Shown here piece by piece: positions 18,231 to 27,932 of a stretch of 64,000 bases of DNA. The stretch covers positions 124,001 through 188,000 of the forward strand of contig NZ_PJAQ01000028.1 in assembly GCF_002836775.1 (NCBI RefSeq). Reading direction: 5' to 3'. Source of the stretch: Colwellia sp. 12G3 (GTDB taxonomy: Bacteria; Pseudomonadota; Gammaproteobacteria; Enterobacterales; Alteromonadaceae). A program made the translations under genes and the position numbers. A model generated the notes under the pieces. It ran no database searches. It saw nothing but the letters and a program-made list of their open reading frames with translations, and was not told where the DNA came from. Within the stretch, counting starts at the first letter, position 1, and every line of letters begins with the position of its first letter.

Positions 18231-19051
18231 TAGCTCGCCTCCTTTTCTTCATAGGCATTAGCAGGTTCACTCTCGTCATCATCTTCGATGCCTAAATAAG
18301 CACGTTTAACATGCGGATCAGCCATCACTTCATCAGGTAAACCTGACATTAGCTTTTTACCAAAATCAAGAACCATCACTTGATGAGAAATATCCATTAC
18401 TACGCCCATGTCGTGCTCAATCATTACCACTGTAATGCCAAACTCTTCATTTAAGTCGAGGATATAACGCGCCATATCTTCTTTTTCTTCTAAATTCATA
18501 CCCGCCATTGGCTCATCAAGCAGAATTAATTCGGGTTTTAATGCCATGGCTCGCGCCAACTCAACACGTTTACGCAAACCATAAGACAAAGTGCCAGCAA
18601 CAGATTTTCTGATATGGGAAATTTCTAAAAAATCGATAATTTCTTCAACATAACGACGATGAGAAAGTTCTTCTTTTTGCGCATTAGATGCCCAATATAA
18701 AGGCCCTGTTAACCAGTTGTTTTTCAATAAATGATGACGGCCAACCATAATATTGTCTAAGACTGACATGTGGCCAAACAGAGCTAAATTTTGAAAAGTT
18801 CGCCCCATACCAAGATCAGCACGGTCATTTGGACGTAGCTTAGTAACATCTCGATCGTTAAAAATGATATTGCCCGAATTAGGGCTATAGCGACCAGAAA
18901 TACAATTAAGCATCGAGGTTTTACCAGCGCCGTTAGGACCGATAATGGAAAATACAGAGCCACGTGGAACTTCAAAGCTAACGTCAGTCAGTGCTTTTAC
19001 GCCACCAAACGCTAATGAAACATGCTCTACTTTGAGTATTGACTCAGTCAT
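18230..19051 (-). CDS. livG: LIV-type ABC transporter ATP-binding protein LivG
   Basis: This 273-aa ATPase subunit has Walker A GPNGAGKT, the LivG-specific GRTFQNLALFGHMSVLDN segment, signature TLSYGLRKRVELARA, Walker B LILLDEPMAGMN and MIEHDM. The frame extends to 19126, but the ATG at 19051 (MTESILKVEH) has GAGGAG seven bases upstream. It overlaps the ligase start by one base. A short acidic tail (DDDESEPANAYEEKE) is unusual for LivG. Confidence 0.92.
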   Translation of the reverse strand: MTESILKVEHVSLAFGGVKALTDVSFEVPRGSVFSIIGPNGAGKTSMLNCISGRYSPNSGNIIFNDRDVTKLRPNDRADLGMGRTFQNLALFGHMSVLDNIMVGRHHLLKNNWLTGPLYWASNAQKEELSHRRYVEEIIDFLEISHIRKSVAGTLSYGLRKRVELARAMALKPELILLDEPMAGMNLEEKEDMARYILDLNEEFGITVVMIEHDMGVVMDISHQVMVLDFGKKLMSGLPDEVMADPHVKRAYLGIEDDDESEPANAYEEKEAS

Positions 19052-19187
19052 ACTCACACTCCTCAATTGATAAAATAATGTTTGCGTTACACGATCATTG
19101 ACATCAGGACAATGTGCGTCCTGCATTGTCTAATAAGCTACATCCATATAGCGTCTGTCACCGCGATATACCGCACATCCTGTACAT

Positions 19188-19250
19188 AAAAAAGAAGGGG
19201 GGTGTCCACCCCCCCTCAAAAACGTAACAACAAATGGGGGGTTGTTACGT
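19188..19250 (-). terminator. Tandem intrinsic terminators after the porin gene
   Basis: Reading the minus strand, a first stem ACGTAACAA / TTGTTACGT (19222-19250) is followed by TTTTTG. A second stem of GGGGGGTG / CACCCCCC (19197-19215) is followed by a T-rich run to 19188. They separate the highly expressed porin gene from the livG operon, so the two are probably transcribed as independent or attenuated units. Confidence 0.85.
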
Positions 19251-19274
19251 ATAAAAAGCTTTAACTAAGCTAGG

Positions 19275-20315
19275 TTAAAGTACATATTTAAACGATAGTT
19301 GTGCATACATTGAATCAGCGTCTTGATCATCCATGATGAACTGCCCTATTTCACCACCCACTGAAAGTTCTTTTGTTAAGTTTTGAAATAAGTTAACACT
19401 CCATTGGCTGCGGTCTGCTCCTGACACATCAGCTTCAGCGCGACCATAAAGTACTGTGGTTCTCAATGTCTCAGTCCAGTAGTGACGGTATGCCGCAAGA
19501 TAAGCCGTTGTCTCTTCAACCTGTTCTCCAACTACATCAGGAGTAAAACCGACACCGACATAACGACCTAACTCACCTTGATGCAGTTGAAAACGAAAAT
19601 CATCTTTACCAAAAGTTTTAATACGACCGGCGATTGAACCACCAATAGCCGTTTCAGAGTTACCTAATTGAGTATTGAGTTGACGACCTAAAGCAGAGAA
19701 AGAAACAGAGCCCCAGTCACCTTTTAAGTTATAACGGGCAACAACATCGGGCATGCTGTCATTTGCTGGCTCACCCCCCCAGGTTTCAGGGTTTTCAATG
19801 GAGACTTGAAAATTCCCCATGGTGTAGCGAACTTGACCTTGTCGAATGAAAACTAAGCCAGTAGTTGCCCCAGCAAAATCAGCGGATTCAGGGATGGCAC
19901 TGGTATTCATGAAGGTTGACCACGTTTGACCTGCCACTACATCTTTATATTTAATAAAGGCATGACGAATACGAGGGTTGGCTGAGTTAGAGATAATTTC
20001 ATTACCACCTCCACCCCAAAAATCCATTTCAATAAAGCCCATAACTTCGCCATGGCTATATTTCATGTTGAAGCGCGTTTCGTTAGCGAACAGGTGAAAG
20101 TTGTTTTGGCTTTCATCTAACTTAGTACCTGACCCTATCCAAAATGGCTTATAGGCAACATCCCCGTCAACATAGCGAGCATCTACTTTGATGTAACCAC
20201 CAAAAGAGATTTTATCTTCATCGGTTAATTTAATATCGTAACCCGCATTAGCTGCAGTAGCCGCGACAAGTAAAGATGAAGAAAGTAATAATTTTTTTAA
20301 TTTATTGGTAAACAT
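19275..20315 (-). CDS. DcaP-family trimeric outer-membrane porin
   Basis: The 346-aa product has a Sec signal peptide (cleavage near AANAGYDI). The beta-strand-rich sequence begins DEDKISFGGYIKVDARY and contains FANETRFNMKYSHGEVMGFIEMDFWG and VVAGQTWSTFMN, typical of DcaP-like porins for dicarboxylate or aromatic substrates. It ends YAQLSFKYVL, a terminal aromatic-beta motif adapted to BAM recognition. AAGGGA precedes the ATG. It is first in the transport cluster and likely forms the outer-membrane entry for the LIV-type importer. Confidence 0.87.
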   Translation of the reverse strand: MFTNKLKKLLLSSSLLVAATAANAGYDIKLTDEDKISFGGYIKVDARYVDGDVAYKPFWIGSGTKLDESQNNFHLFANETRFNMKYSHGEVMGFIEMDFWGGGGNEIISNSANPRIRHAFIKYKDVVAGQTWSTFMNTSAIPESADFAGATTGLVFIRQGQVRYTMGNFQVSIENPETWGGEPANDSMPDVVARYNLKGDWGSVSFSALGRQLNTQLGNSETAIGGSIAGRIKTFGKDDFRFQLHQGELGRYVGVGFTPDVVGEQVEETTAYLAAYRHYWTETLRTTVLYGRAEADVSGADRSQWSVNLFQNLTKELSVGGEIGQFIMDDQDADSMYAQLSFKYVL

Positions 20316-20365
20316 TGCTATTTCCCTTGTTTTATTTGTTTTTATTTGTTTTTATTTTTTCTTTT

Positions 20366-20394
20366 GGTTTTATGTTTTATGTTTTATGTTTTAT
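20366..20394. repeat. TTTTATG short tandem repeat in porin leader
   Basis: Four near-exact heptamers of TTTTATG lie just upstream of the porin gene. A neighbouring run of TTTGTTTTTA units spans about 20330-20360. Such slippage-prone repeats in a porin 5' region could vary promoter spacing; that role is speculative. Confidence 0.6.
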
Positions 20395-20474
20395 ACGATT
20401 TTTTTAACCATCGAACTAAAGTTTGCTCAATCATATTAAGGCAGTTCACAAATGTGACAATCGGTAATAAGGCT

Positions 20475-20501
20475 TAGCACTTAGTGCCTAGCACCAAGTG
20501 C
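20475..20501. promoter_or_regulatory. 27-bp palindrome in the porin/sensor-kinase divergent region
   Basis: AGCACTTAGTGC, CTA, GCACCAAGTGCT forms a dyad with 11 of 12 pairs. It lies between the divergent porin and sensor-kinase genes and has no T-run, so an operator is more likely than a terminator. The cognate regulator is unknown. Confidence 0.45.
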
Positions 20502-20631
20502 TTAGTCCTTTAGTCCTTTAGTCGTAGGTAATAGCGAAGAGATGACTAGTACTTAAGTCGTAGGGATATAACGATTTTTATCTAAAAAAATATGGTAAAT
20601 TAAGCGGTAGATAATTGTTTAAGAGAATTTT

Positions 20632-23600
20632 ATGTTTGCAAACTGGTTGTTAGTTAGCGTGAGTATTGGCTATATAGGGCTGTTATTTCTTATTGCTCAT
20701 TTAGGTGGAAAATATCGCAATAAGCTGAAGGCAAAACAACAAACCATTATTTATGCATTGTCTTTAGGTGTGTACTGTACGTCGTGGGGATTTTTAGGCA
20801 CCACGGCACAAGCAGCCAATCATTCGTTTACTTTTATTTCTGTCTATTTAGCGCCTATTTTACTGTTTGTCTTTGCTTGGCCGTTTATCCAACGCATTAT
20901 AAAAACCAGCTTACAACTGAAAATAACTTCTATTGCTGATTTACTATCAGCACGTTTTGGTAAGTCTCAAATTCTCGCTGTTATTATTACCTTGGTGGCC
21001 TTAATAGGAACCATGCCCTATATAGCATTGCAGCTCAAAGCGATTGTTAATTCCTATCAAATTTTGCAACAAACTCAAGATTTACCGATTTGGCAACTCG
21101 GCTTAGTCGTCAGCATTACCCTCGCCGTTTTTACCATTATTTTTGGCATTCGTACCATCGACATAACCGAGCGTCATCCTGGGGTAATGATAGCGATTGC
21201 CTTTGAATCGCTGGTGAAGCTAATTGCCTTTCTTTTAGTGGGTCTGTTTGTTTGTTTTGTTATTTATGACTCGCCGATGGATATTTGGGCATTATCTAAA
21301 GATCAGTTAGATATAAGTAAACAGTTTGAATTTAGCAGCCTTTTTGGCCTGTTCGGCATGCTAATTATCGTCATGTCGGCGTTTTTATGTCTTCCAAGAC
21401 AATTTCAAGTGATGTTTGTTGAAATTAAAGATAAAAAATCAAGCGGTATGGCACGATGGCTTTTACCAGTTTATTTACTTATCTTCGGGTTTTTTGCTTG
21501 TTTTCTTGGCTTAGCTGGCAATTTAAATTATGGGAATTCATTATCGCCTGATGCTTATGTACTTTTCTTACCGGCGTATAACGGCCAAGTGTGGCTATCT
21601 TTATTTGCTTTCTTAGGTGCAGTGTCAGCAGCAAGCTCAATGGTGATTGTTTCAACTATCGCGCTAAGTACCATGCTTAGTAATGAGATTGTCTTCCCGT
21701 TAATGTTTAATTTTTCTCGCCAGCAAAATCAAGACTTCAAACACTTTCAATTGCAGTTATTATTCATTCGTAAAACCTTAGTCATGCTAGTTATTTTCTT
21801 AAGTTATGGTTTATTGTTACTGTCACCGCCAGATACCTTATCCTCACTAGGCGAAGTCGCTTTTGGTGCAATCGCGCAAATAGGGCCCGCTTTATTTGCT
21901 GCATTCTTTTGGCGTAAGGCAACACTTGCTGGGGTACTTGCCGGCATAAGTAGTGGTTTTATGATTTGGGCAGTCTTTAATCTATTACCGCAACTAGGCC
22001 TATATGCTCATCCCTTTGAAAACACTGATTTACCTAAAACAACCGTCATCACGCTTATTGGCTTACTTGTTAATGTTATCGCGCTGTGGCTTGTTTCTTT
22101 AGTCACCAGACAAAGTATTCGTGAACAAATGCAAAGTGAATTTTTTTACAAAGATAGAAAAAAAGTTAAGTGGAGCCTACCGTCTCAACCCAAAGTAGAC
22201 GTTGTAGAATTAGAATTTTTAATCGCTAGATTCATCGGTAAAGATAAAGCCAATGAGTGTTTTCAACAATTTCATGCGGTTCATCAAAGTAAGAACAACA
22301 AAGAATATAATGAGGCGATATTATTTCATGCCGAAAACACCTTGGCTCGTGTATTAGGCTCGGCCTCAGCAAAACTGGTAACCTCTATTGCCATTAGCGG
22401 TCGAGGCATGGCCTTTGATCAAGTCGCTAAACTGGTAGAAGATAATTCCACTCAGCAATTGGAGTTTAGCCGAACAGTGTTACAAGGTGCGATTGAAAAT
22501 GTTAGAGAAGGAATTTCAGTTATAGATAGCGAACTAAAATTAGTTGCTTGGAATAAACGTTACTTAGATATTTTTAATTATCCTGAGGATTTTATTTATA
22601 TTGGCTGCCCTGCCAGTCAGTTAATCCACTTCAACCTGAGCCAACAAAGCTATTTTATTCGCGACATTGCTCAACAGGTAGAAAAGCGGATTAAATTTAT
22701 CAAAGCCGGTAGTCGCCATAATTCTGAGTATAAACTTAACAATGGTAAAACCATTCACATTGAAGGTAATCCCATTCCTGGTGGTGGTTTTGTGATGATA
22801 TTTTCTGATATCACCAAGTATCGTCAAACAGAAAAAGTACTCAAAGAAGAAAATACTGATTTAGAGTCAAGAGTGAAATTTCGTACCGCTGAACTTGAAC
22901 AAGCTAACAAAGAGTTAGCACTTACCAACTTAGAACTTGTAAAAGAACGAGCTAAAGCAGAACAAGCACATATTAAAAAAAGCCAATATCTAAAGGCGTG
23001 TAGTCATGATTTATTGCAACCCTTATCAGCAGCACGTTTATTCTCATCCGCTATTTCTTTAAGCTCAAGAGTTACCCATGAAGAACGTCAACAAATAAAA
23101 CAAATTGATAATTCGTTGGAAATTGCCAACAGTTTATTGCTTGATCTCAATGAAATAGCGCGTATTGAAAGTGGTAATATAACGCCAACGATTGAGCCCA
23201 TAGAAATAAAAAAATTGTTCACTATGTTAGCCAGTGAATTTAATGTTTTAACAGATGAATACCACATAGATTTTCACTGTAAAATGAGCAAGCTTTACGT
23301 CGCTAGTGATATAACCTTACTGGCTCGGATCATCCAAAACTTTATTAGTAATGCTTTTCGTTATGCCCATACCAGTAAAAAGAACAGTGAAAAGAACAGT
23401 CAGAGCAAAGTATTGTTGGGTTGTCGAAGACAAGGTAATGAATTATCTATCCAAGTCTTTGATAACGGTCCTGGCATTCCACAAGACAAGCAACAACAAG
23501 TGTTTGAGCAATTTACTCAATTAAACAATAGCAATGCTATCGGTCATAAAGGGCTTGGCTTAGGTCTTAATATCGCGCAAAGTTTGGCAAAGATCCTTAA

Positions 23601-24213
23601 TCATCCCATTAATCTAAAATCACAACCGGGTCATGGTTGTCTGTTTAGTATCAATGTTCCGGTAACTCAAGAGCCACAGGAAAAAATTAAAACGTTGCCA
23701 CCTGCCAACATGAACTTACAAGGTGTTGGTGTATTGTGTATAGATAATGAGCCAACAATTCTTAAGGGTATGTCTAAATTATTAAGTGCATGGCAATGTC
23801 ATGTTTTTACTGCCGTTAACGCGCAACAGGCCAGAGACATTTATGCAAAACATGAAGATGAGATAGATATTTTACTGGTAGACTTCCAATTAACAGGAAA
23901 CCAATTAGCGGATTGTCAAGACGACAACATTAGCATGGCTACTGATATGCTAAATAATGACAGAAATAACAGTTCATGCCCACTTGATACGGTAAATGGC
24001 ATAACACTTATTAAGCAACTCAGAGCAATGAGTCACTATGCTTTACCTGCAGTACTCATTACAGCGACAACCGATGAAAACCTTATAATGCTAGCTAAGC
24101 AGCACAATATTGGCTATTTACGAAAAATAATTAAACCGCTGGCGTTACGTGCATTGATGAGTTCATTACTGACCAAAGAGCTTACTAAGAATTACTCACA
24201 TAACCCTTTATAA
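20632..24213 (+). CDS. SSF-transporter-fused hybrid sensor histidine kinase (CbrA-like) with receiver domain
   Basis: The 1193-aa inner-membrane protein has an N-terminal sodium/solute symporter-like module (about residues 1-490, around 13 hydrophobic segments). A soluble linker with a PAS domain (about 610-725) and a coiled coil (about 735-785) follow. Next come HisKA with phospho-acceptor His792 in ACSHDLLQPL, HATPase (N box NFISNAFRYA, G1 DNGPGIP, G2 GLGLGLN) and a C-terminal receiver domain with probable Asp1084 in LLVDFQLTG. It is a CbrA-type sensor of nutrient status or of a transported substrate. The receiver carries an insertion of about 30 residues (CQDDNISMATDM region) after the Asp. 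Divergence from the porin/LIV cluster suggests, without proof, that it controls it. Confidence 0.88.
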   Translation: MFANWLLVSVSIGYIGLLFLIAHLGGKYRNKLKAKQQTIIYALSLGVYCTSWGFLGTTAQAANHSFTFISVYLAPILLFVFAWPFIQRIIKTSLQLKITSIADLLSARFGKSQILAVIITLVALIGTMPYIALQLKAIVNSYQILQQTQDLPIWQLGLVVSITLAVFTIIFGIRTIDITERHPGVMIAIAFESLVKLIAFLLVGLFVCFVIYDSPMDIWALSKDQLDISKQFEFSSLFGLFGMLIIVMSAFLCLPRQFQVMFVEIKDKKSSGMARWLLPVYLLIFGFFACFLGLAGNLNYGNSLSPDAYVLFLPAYNGQVWLSLFAFLGAVSAASSMVIVSTIALSTMLSNEIVFPLMFNFSRQQNQDFKHFQLQLLFIRKTLVMLVIFLSYGLLLLSPPDTLSSLGEVAFGAIAQIGPALFAAFFWRKATLAGVLAGISSGFMIWAVFNLLPQLGLYAHPFENTDLPKTTVITLIGLLVNVIALWLVSLVTRQSIREQMQSEFFYKDRKKVKWSLPSQPKVDVVELEFLIARFIGKDKANECFQQFHAVHQSKNNKEYNEAILFHAENTLARVLGSASAKLVTSIAISGRGMAFDQVAKLVEDNSTQQLEFSRTVLQGAIENVREGISVIDSELKLVAWNKRYLDIFNYPEDFIYIGCPASQLIHFNLSQQSYFIRDIAQQVEKRIKFIKAGSRHNSEYKLNNGKTIHIEGNPIPGGGFVMIFSDITKYRQTEKVLKEENTDLESRVKFRTAELEQANKELALTNLELVKERAKAEQAHIKKSQYLKACSHDLLQPLSAARLFSSAISLSSRVTHEERQQIKQIDNSLEIANSLLLDLNEIARIESGNITPTIEPIEIKKLFTMLASEFNVLTDEYHIDFHCKMSKLYVASDITLLARIIQNFISNAFRYAHTSKKNSEKNSQSKVLLGCRRQGNELSIQVFDNGPGIPQDKQQQVFEQFTQLNNSNAIGHKGLGLGLNIAQSLAKILNHPINLKSQPGHGCLFSINVPVTQEPQEKIKTLPPANMNLQGVGVLCIDNEPTILKGMSKLLSAWQCHVFTAVNAQQARDIYAKHEDEIDILLVDFQLTGNQLADCQDDNISMATDMLNNDRNNSSCPLDTVNGITLIKQLRAMSHYALPAVLITATTDENLIMLAKQHNIGYLRKIIKPLALRALMSSLLTKELTKNYSHNPL

Positions 24214-24470
24214 CTGTTGATAATCATTGATAATCTCAATAGTCATTGGCTGTGATATTTTTGCTATTAAATGAGATTAAGGTCTACGGCAGCCATTTCA
24301 CTAGGTTTTCTGACATTTTAAGCGCAGCAATAGTGATGTTCCCCAAATATTGTCGAAATATTTTATCTAGTGAATAAAGTTAATAACAAAAGTCACAAAC
24401 ACCTTGAGCAACAGACTAATTATAAGAACTGTTTAATTACTTATTATTTTGTTGTTAGTGAGGTAAATGC

Positions 24471-25841
24471 ATGATGGAAATAATCGAAAACACTCTCAGG
24501 GTCTTAAATGAAGTATTTGCTCCCGCTGAGATGCTGTTTATTGGAATAATTATTGATGTTGTATTATTAGTGCTTATCGCAAAAGCGCTCTTTTTTATTG
24601 GACGTAAATTAAAATTAGTTTCTGATAAAAGGTATCAAAAATTTGTTGCTAAAAATAATACAGTGCCCAAATGGAAAAAAGTCATGAGACAAGCTTTGCC
24701 AATGGCGGCAGTAGTCATGATGTTTGCTATCGGGTTTAGGTTTAGCTGGCAGCCAGATACTACAATAAAGCATTGGCAACAGGGAGATATTGGCCAATTA
24801 ACGGCTCAAACGCATCAGCAATTAGAAAACTTTATTCGTGAACAAGACATTAGAGACTTATGTGTTGGAATTATTAAAGACAAACAAAACTATTCAACCT
24901 GCTTTAGTCAAAGCCCACCTGAAGATGACTTTGAACTTAATGGCAATTCAATTTTTGAAATTGCCTCTATTACAAAGACTTTTACCGTTTCAGCTATGAT
25001 TAAAGTGCTAGATAAGCATAATATTCAGTTAACTAGTGAGATAGGCCCTTACTTACCAAAATCTATTTCGTCGAAAAACCATGAACTAACTAAAGTAACT
25101 TGGGAACAGTTAGCCACTCATTCATCAGGGTTAAGTCGTGAACCAAGTGGTTATAATTGGACGACAATGTTGACTCATCTCAACGCACTAAGGTTTGGTA
25201 ATGCTTGGGATCCATTTACAACAGACTATGTTAATGATTACTTGAGTTCTGCCAAGCTAAATAAAGAAGAATACGCGAGTTATTCTAATCTGGCTTTTGG
25301 TTTGCTTGGCATGTTAATTAGTGACTTAGAGAATAAATCTTATGCGCAACTTATTGCTGATGAAATAGCATTACCGTTAAATATGACAGCGACTAGAACA
25401 AACAGCTATGCTTCTGCTGATAAAGCGGTGCAAAGTTATGGACAATACCGCAGAACAGGAAACCTAGTGATTACGACTAAATCTGCAAGTGCAAAATTTT
25501 CTGAAGCATTAGCTGGTGCAGGTGCAATTAGCTCGTCATTGAGCGATATGATGCTTTACTTAGATGACCGCATGCAAGCATATCAAACACCTATTTTTCA
25601 ACAAGAAAAGTATGTAGTACCAACTAAAAAAGGGGCAAAAGTCAACTTAGGCTGGCCTGTTTTATCATTGTCACCAGATAATGCTAAAAATATTGTTCTT
25701 CACGATGGCATGGTTGGTGGTTTTGTCAGTTTTATCGGTTTTGATGAATCGAGTGACGTTGGAGTTGTTATATTCGCAAATGGCACGCGAGAAGTGACCG
25801 GCTTAGGGCTAGATGTATTAAAACAACTAATATTAAAATAA
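24471..25841 (+). CDS. Membrane-anchored serine hydrolase (class C beta-lactamase/PBP fold)
   Basis: The 456-aa protein has two N-terminal hydrophobic segments (about residues 20-42 and 70-90) and a beta-lactamase-related domain. The active-site elements are Ser166-x-x-Lys169 (SITK), Tyr271-Ser-Asn273 (YSN) and His411-Asp-Gly (HDG). These fit the PBP4*/esterase EstB group (MEROPS S12); the substrate may be a D-Ala peptide or an ester. It is the first gene of an operon. Its TAA is followed immediately by the ATG of a sigma factor, so the hydrolase and the regulator are made together. That suggests an envelope-sensing or self-regulating module. Confidence 0.85.
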   Translation: MMEIIENTLRVLNEVFAPAEMLFIGIIIDVVLLVLIAKALFFIGRKLKLVSDKRYQKFVAKNNTVPKWKKVMRQALPMAAVVMMFAIGFRFSWQPDTTIKHWQQGDIGQLTAQTHQQLENFIREQDIRDLCVGIIKDKQNYSTCFSQSPPEDDFELNGNSIFEIASITKTFTVSAMIKVLDKHNIQLTSEIGPYLPKSISSKNHELTKVTWEQLATHSSGLSREPSGYNWTTMLTHLNALRFGNAWDPFTTDYVNDYLSSAKLNKEEYASYSNLAFGLLGMLISDLENKSYAQLIADEIALPLNMTATRTNSYASADKAVQSYGQYRRTGNLVITTKSASAKFSEALAGAGAISSSLSDMMLYLDDRMQAYQTPIFQQEKYVVPTKKGAKVNLGWPVLSLSPDNAKNIVLHDGMVGGFVSFIGFDESSDVGVVIFANGTREVTGLGLDVLKQLILK

Positions 25842-26348
25842 ATGCACCTAACTAAATGCGAGAAAAGTCAATTGCATAAAGAATTTGATAGCGTGATAGA
25901 AAATAATCAGGGGCGGATACGTCATATCGTCTCTCGTTATTGTACGCCTGAAGAATTTGAAGACATGTATCAGGAAATACTGTTGCAACTATGGCGTAGC
26001 TTTGATTCGTTTAAAAATCACTCATCAAGGGAAACATGGCTTTATAAGGTCGCTTTAAATACCGCATGTACTTTTGTCAGTAAAAATATAAAAAATAGAG
26101 CGTTAGATGACACCTTGTCAAACCTAAATATACAAGATGAGCAACAGGGTCAAGAAAGTTGTCAGGCTGATATTTTAACTAATTTTATGAAAACTCTCGG
26201 TGATATAGATGCGAATGTATTAATGATGTATTTAGATGGTATTACCTCTGAGGGTATGGCAGAGGTAATAGGGATCAAAGCAAGTGCGGTGAGAGCACGA
26301 CTGAAACGGATAAAACAGTCGTACCAGCAACAATATATAGGAGAATAA
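25842..26348 (+). CDS. ECF-like sigma-70 family RNA polymerase sigma factor
   Basis: The 168-aa sigma factor has region 2 (EEFEDMYQEILLQLWRSFDSF and ETWLYKVALNTACTF, about residues 28-78) and region 4 (LMMYLDGITSEGMAEVIGIK, then AVRARLKRIKQS, about 125-163). There is no region 3 or long N-terminus. It starts directly after the stop of the serine hydrolase gene and is followed two bases later by a membrane protein that may be its anti-sigma factor. Target promoters are unknown. Confidence 0.88.
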   Translation: MHLTKCEKSQLHKEFDSVIENNQGRIRHIVSRYCTPEEFEDMYQEILLQLWRSFDSFKNHSSRETWLYKVALNTACTFVSKNIKNRALDDTLSNLNIQDEQQGQESCQADILTNFMKTLGDIDANVLMMYLDGITSEGMAEVIGIKASAVRARLKRIKQSYQQQYIGE

Positions 26349-26350
26349 TC

Positions 26351-26956
26351 ATGATGTTCGATGATCTAAAACAAGAGTGGCAAAATGAAGTTACTCAGAA
26401 AAATAATGATGCTAGTTTGGCCTTTTCAAGCGAACCATTGGCAAGAGAAGTCAATAAAATAGATGCCTTGGTAAAAAAACAAAACATAATTGAAATATCC
26501 GCAGCAATACTATTTTTACCTTTTATTGTCTATTTCTTACTAAATTCAGAAAATACAGTTCAGTCAATTGGCTATAGTATCTGGATATATGTGTGTTTAT
26601 TTACGCCTTACAAATTAGTTAAAGCGAGAATGATCAAAGTTAAAAAAGATAATAATATGAAAAATTATTTGCTGATGGAAAAACAAAGAACGCTTGAGCA
26701 GTTAGATTTACTAAGAACTTTTGTTTGGTGGCATATTATACCTATTTTACTTGGACTCCTTTTAATTTCCGCAGGCGCAACTATGGATGAAACAGGTACT
26801 TTACATATTAGCTTCTCACTTAAAGTATATTATTTGCTCTGTACCTTAGCTTCGATAGGAATTTATATTTATAACAAAAAAATGGCTGAAAATAAGTTTA
26901 AACCACTGCTTGATAAGATAAACCAGCGATTAGATGAGATACAGGGTATGTCTTAA
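26351..26956 (+). CDS. Membrane protein, putative anti-sigma partner
   Basis: The 201-aa product has a cytosolic N-terminal part of about 50 residues (DDLKQEWQNEVTQ) and four hydrophobic segments in two pairs (about 48-66 and 72-92, then 127-145 and 155-175). A charged stretch separates the pairs. No family is recognised. Placement two bases after the sigma gene and the soluble N-terminus suggest a membrane anti-sigma factor, but it lacks a visible zinc-binding HxxxCxxC motif. Good ribosome-binding site AGGAGAA. Confidence 0.6.
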   Translation: MMFDDLKQEWQNEVTQKNNDASLAFSSEPLAREVNKIDALVKKQNIIEISAAILFLPFIVYFLLNSENTVQSIGYSIWIYVCLFTPYKLVKARMIKVKKDNNMKNYLLMEKQRTLEQLDLLRTFVWWHIIPILLGLLLISAGATMDETGTLHISFSLKVYYLLCTLASIGIYIYNKKMAENKFKPLLDKINQRLDEIQGMS

Positions 26957-27932
26957 TGTTGACTGTACTCCTCATTTATTAACAGGGTTGTCTGAATTTA
27001 ATTGACCACTTCAATAGATTATCTTCTTTAATATGAAAACATTAGCCCTAACACTATCTCCCCTTTTGTCTGCTGTAGTCAGCAGAGCAGTCACTTAAAT
27101 TTATAGTCCCTATTACCGCAATTGTGGCTAAGCGGACTATTTACAGTGATGAACTCACGACTAAAATAGGTATTCTTTGTGGTATTAGTTAGCGCTATGA
27201 GATGAAATACCTCCGGCAGGAATGAGCTTGCAGCAGTCATAGAAATTGTTCTCGTTCCATAACTGTATTTTGCTTTTTGCAATATGTAATGAGCCTCAAA
27301 ACTTATTTTTGGAACGGCCGCTATGCCAATGGTTTTTAATTATGCTGTCGACTTGCTTATGTCTACAAACTGATGTTTAGTTGACCTCGACAAACACTCA
27401 CAATTTTAAAATCTTACTTCTATATTGCGCACTTTGTTAGCCTTAATACTGACTAATAAAATTCAACTCACTTAAATTATGGGAATCGTCACTTTTGCCA
27501 CTTTACTGACCTTAGCATTTTAAAATTCAGACTGAATTCTTTGTATTTTTTGATCTACAGCGGACATAATTCAACAATCCCATTCCTCTGACAATTTACT
27601 TGATAGCAGACATTCCCCATAGGTAAGAGCATGTGCTTTCTGAAAAGGCTCTTTTACCAATGAATCGCTCTTACCTTGCTTATCGAATGACTGCGTCGTA
27701 AATAATTAAAAACACATTTCTGTTGGAAGCTCATGTATTCCTTTGCAACGCATTCACTACGTATTACCCCTTATTGTTTGTGTCTTTTATTAGACTACTA
27801 TACCTGTGTTCAAGGATATTGATTAATAACAGATATATACCCTAATAACTTGTCGACTTTATACAAAGAACCAACTATTGTTATAACTATTAACCGTTTA
27901 GTGACTAAGACAACACAGATTATCGAGCGCAC
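26957..27932. other. Gene-free stretch of 976 bp
   Basis: No convincing gene, RNA or terminator was found on either strand. A 21-codon ORF (27032-27097) begins like a signal peptide (MKTLALTLSPLLSAVVS) and stops, which may be a decayed exported protein. Sequence around 27300-27650 is noncoding with several TCCGCT-like motifs. It could be degraded coding sequence. Confidence 0.5.

Noticed and set aside
27091-27282. 63-aa minus-strand ORF in the long gene-free stretch
   Set aside because: No ribosome-binding site, no recognisable composition or motif, and it is isolated.
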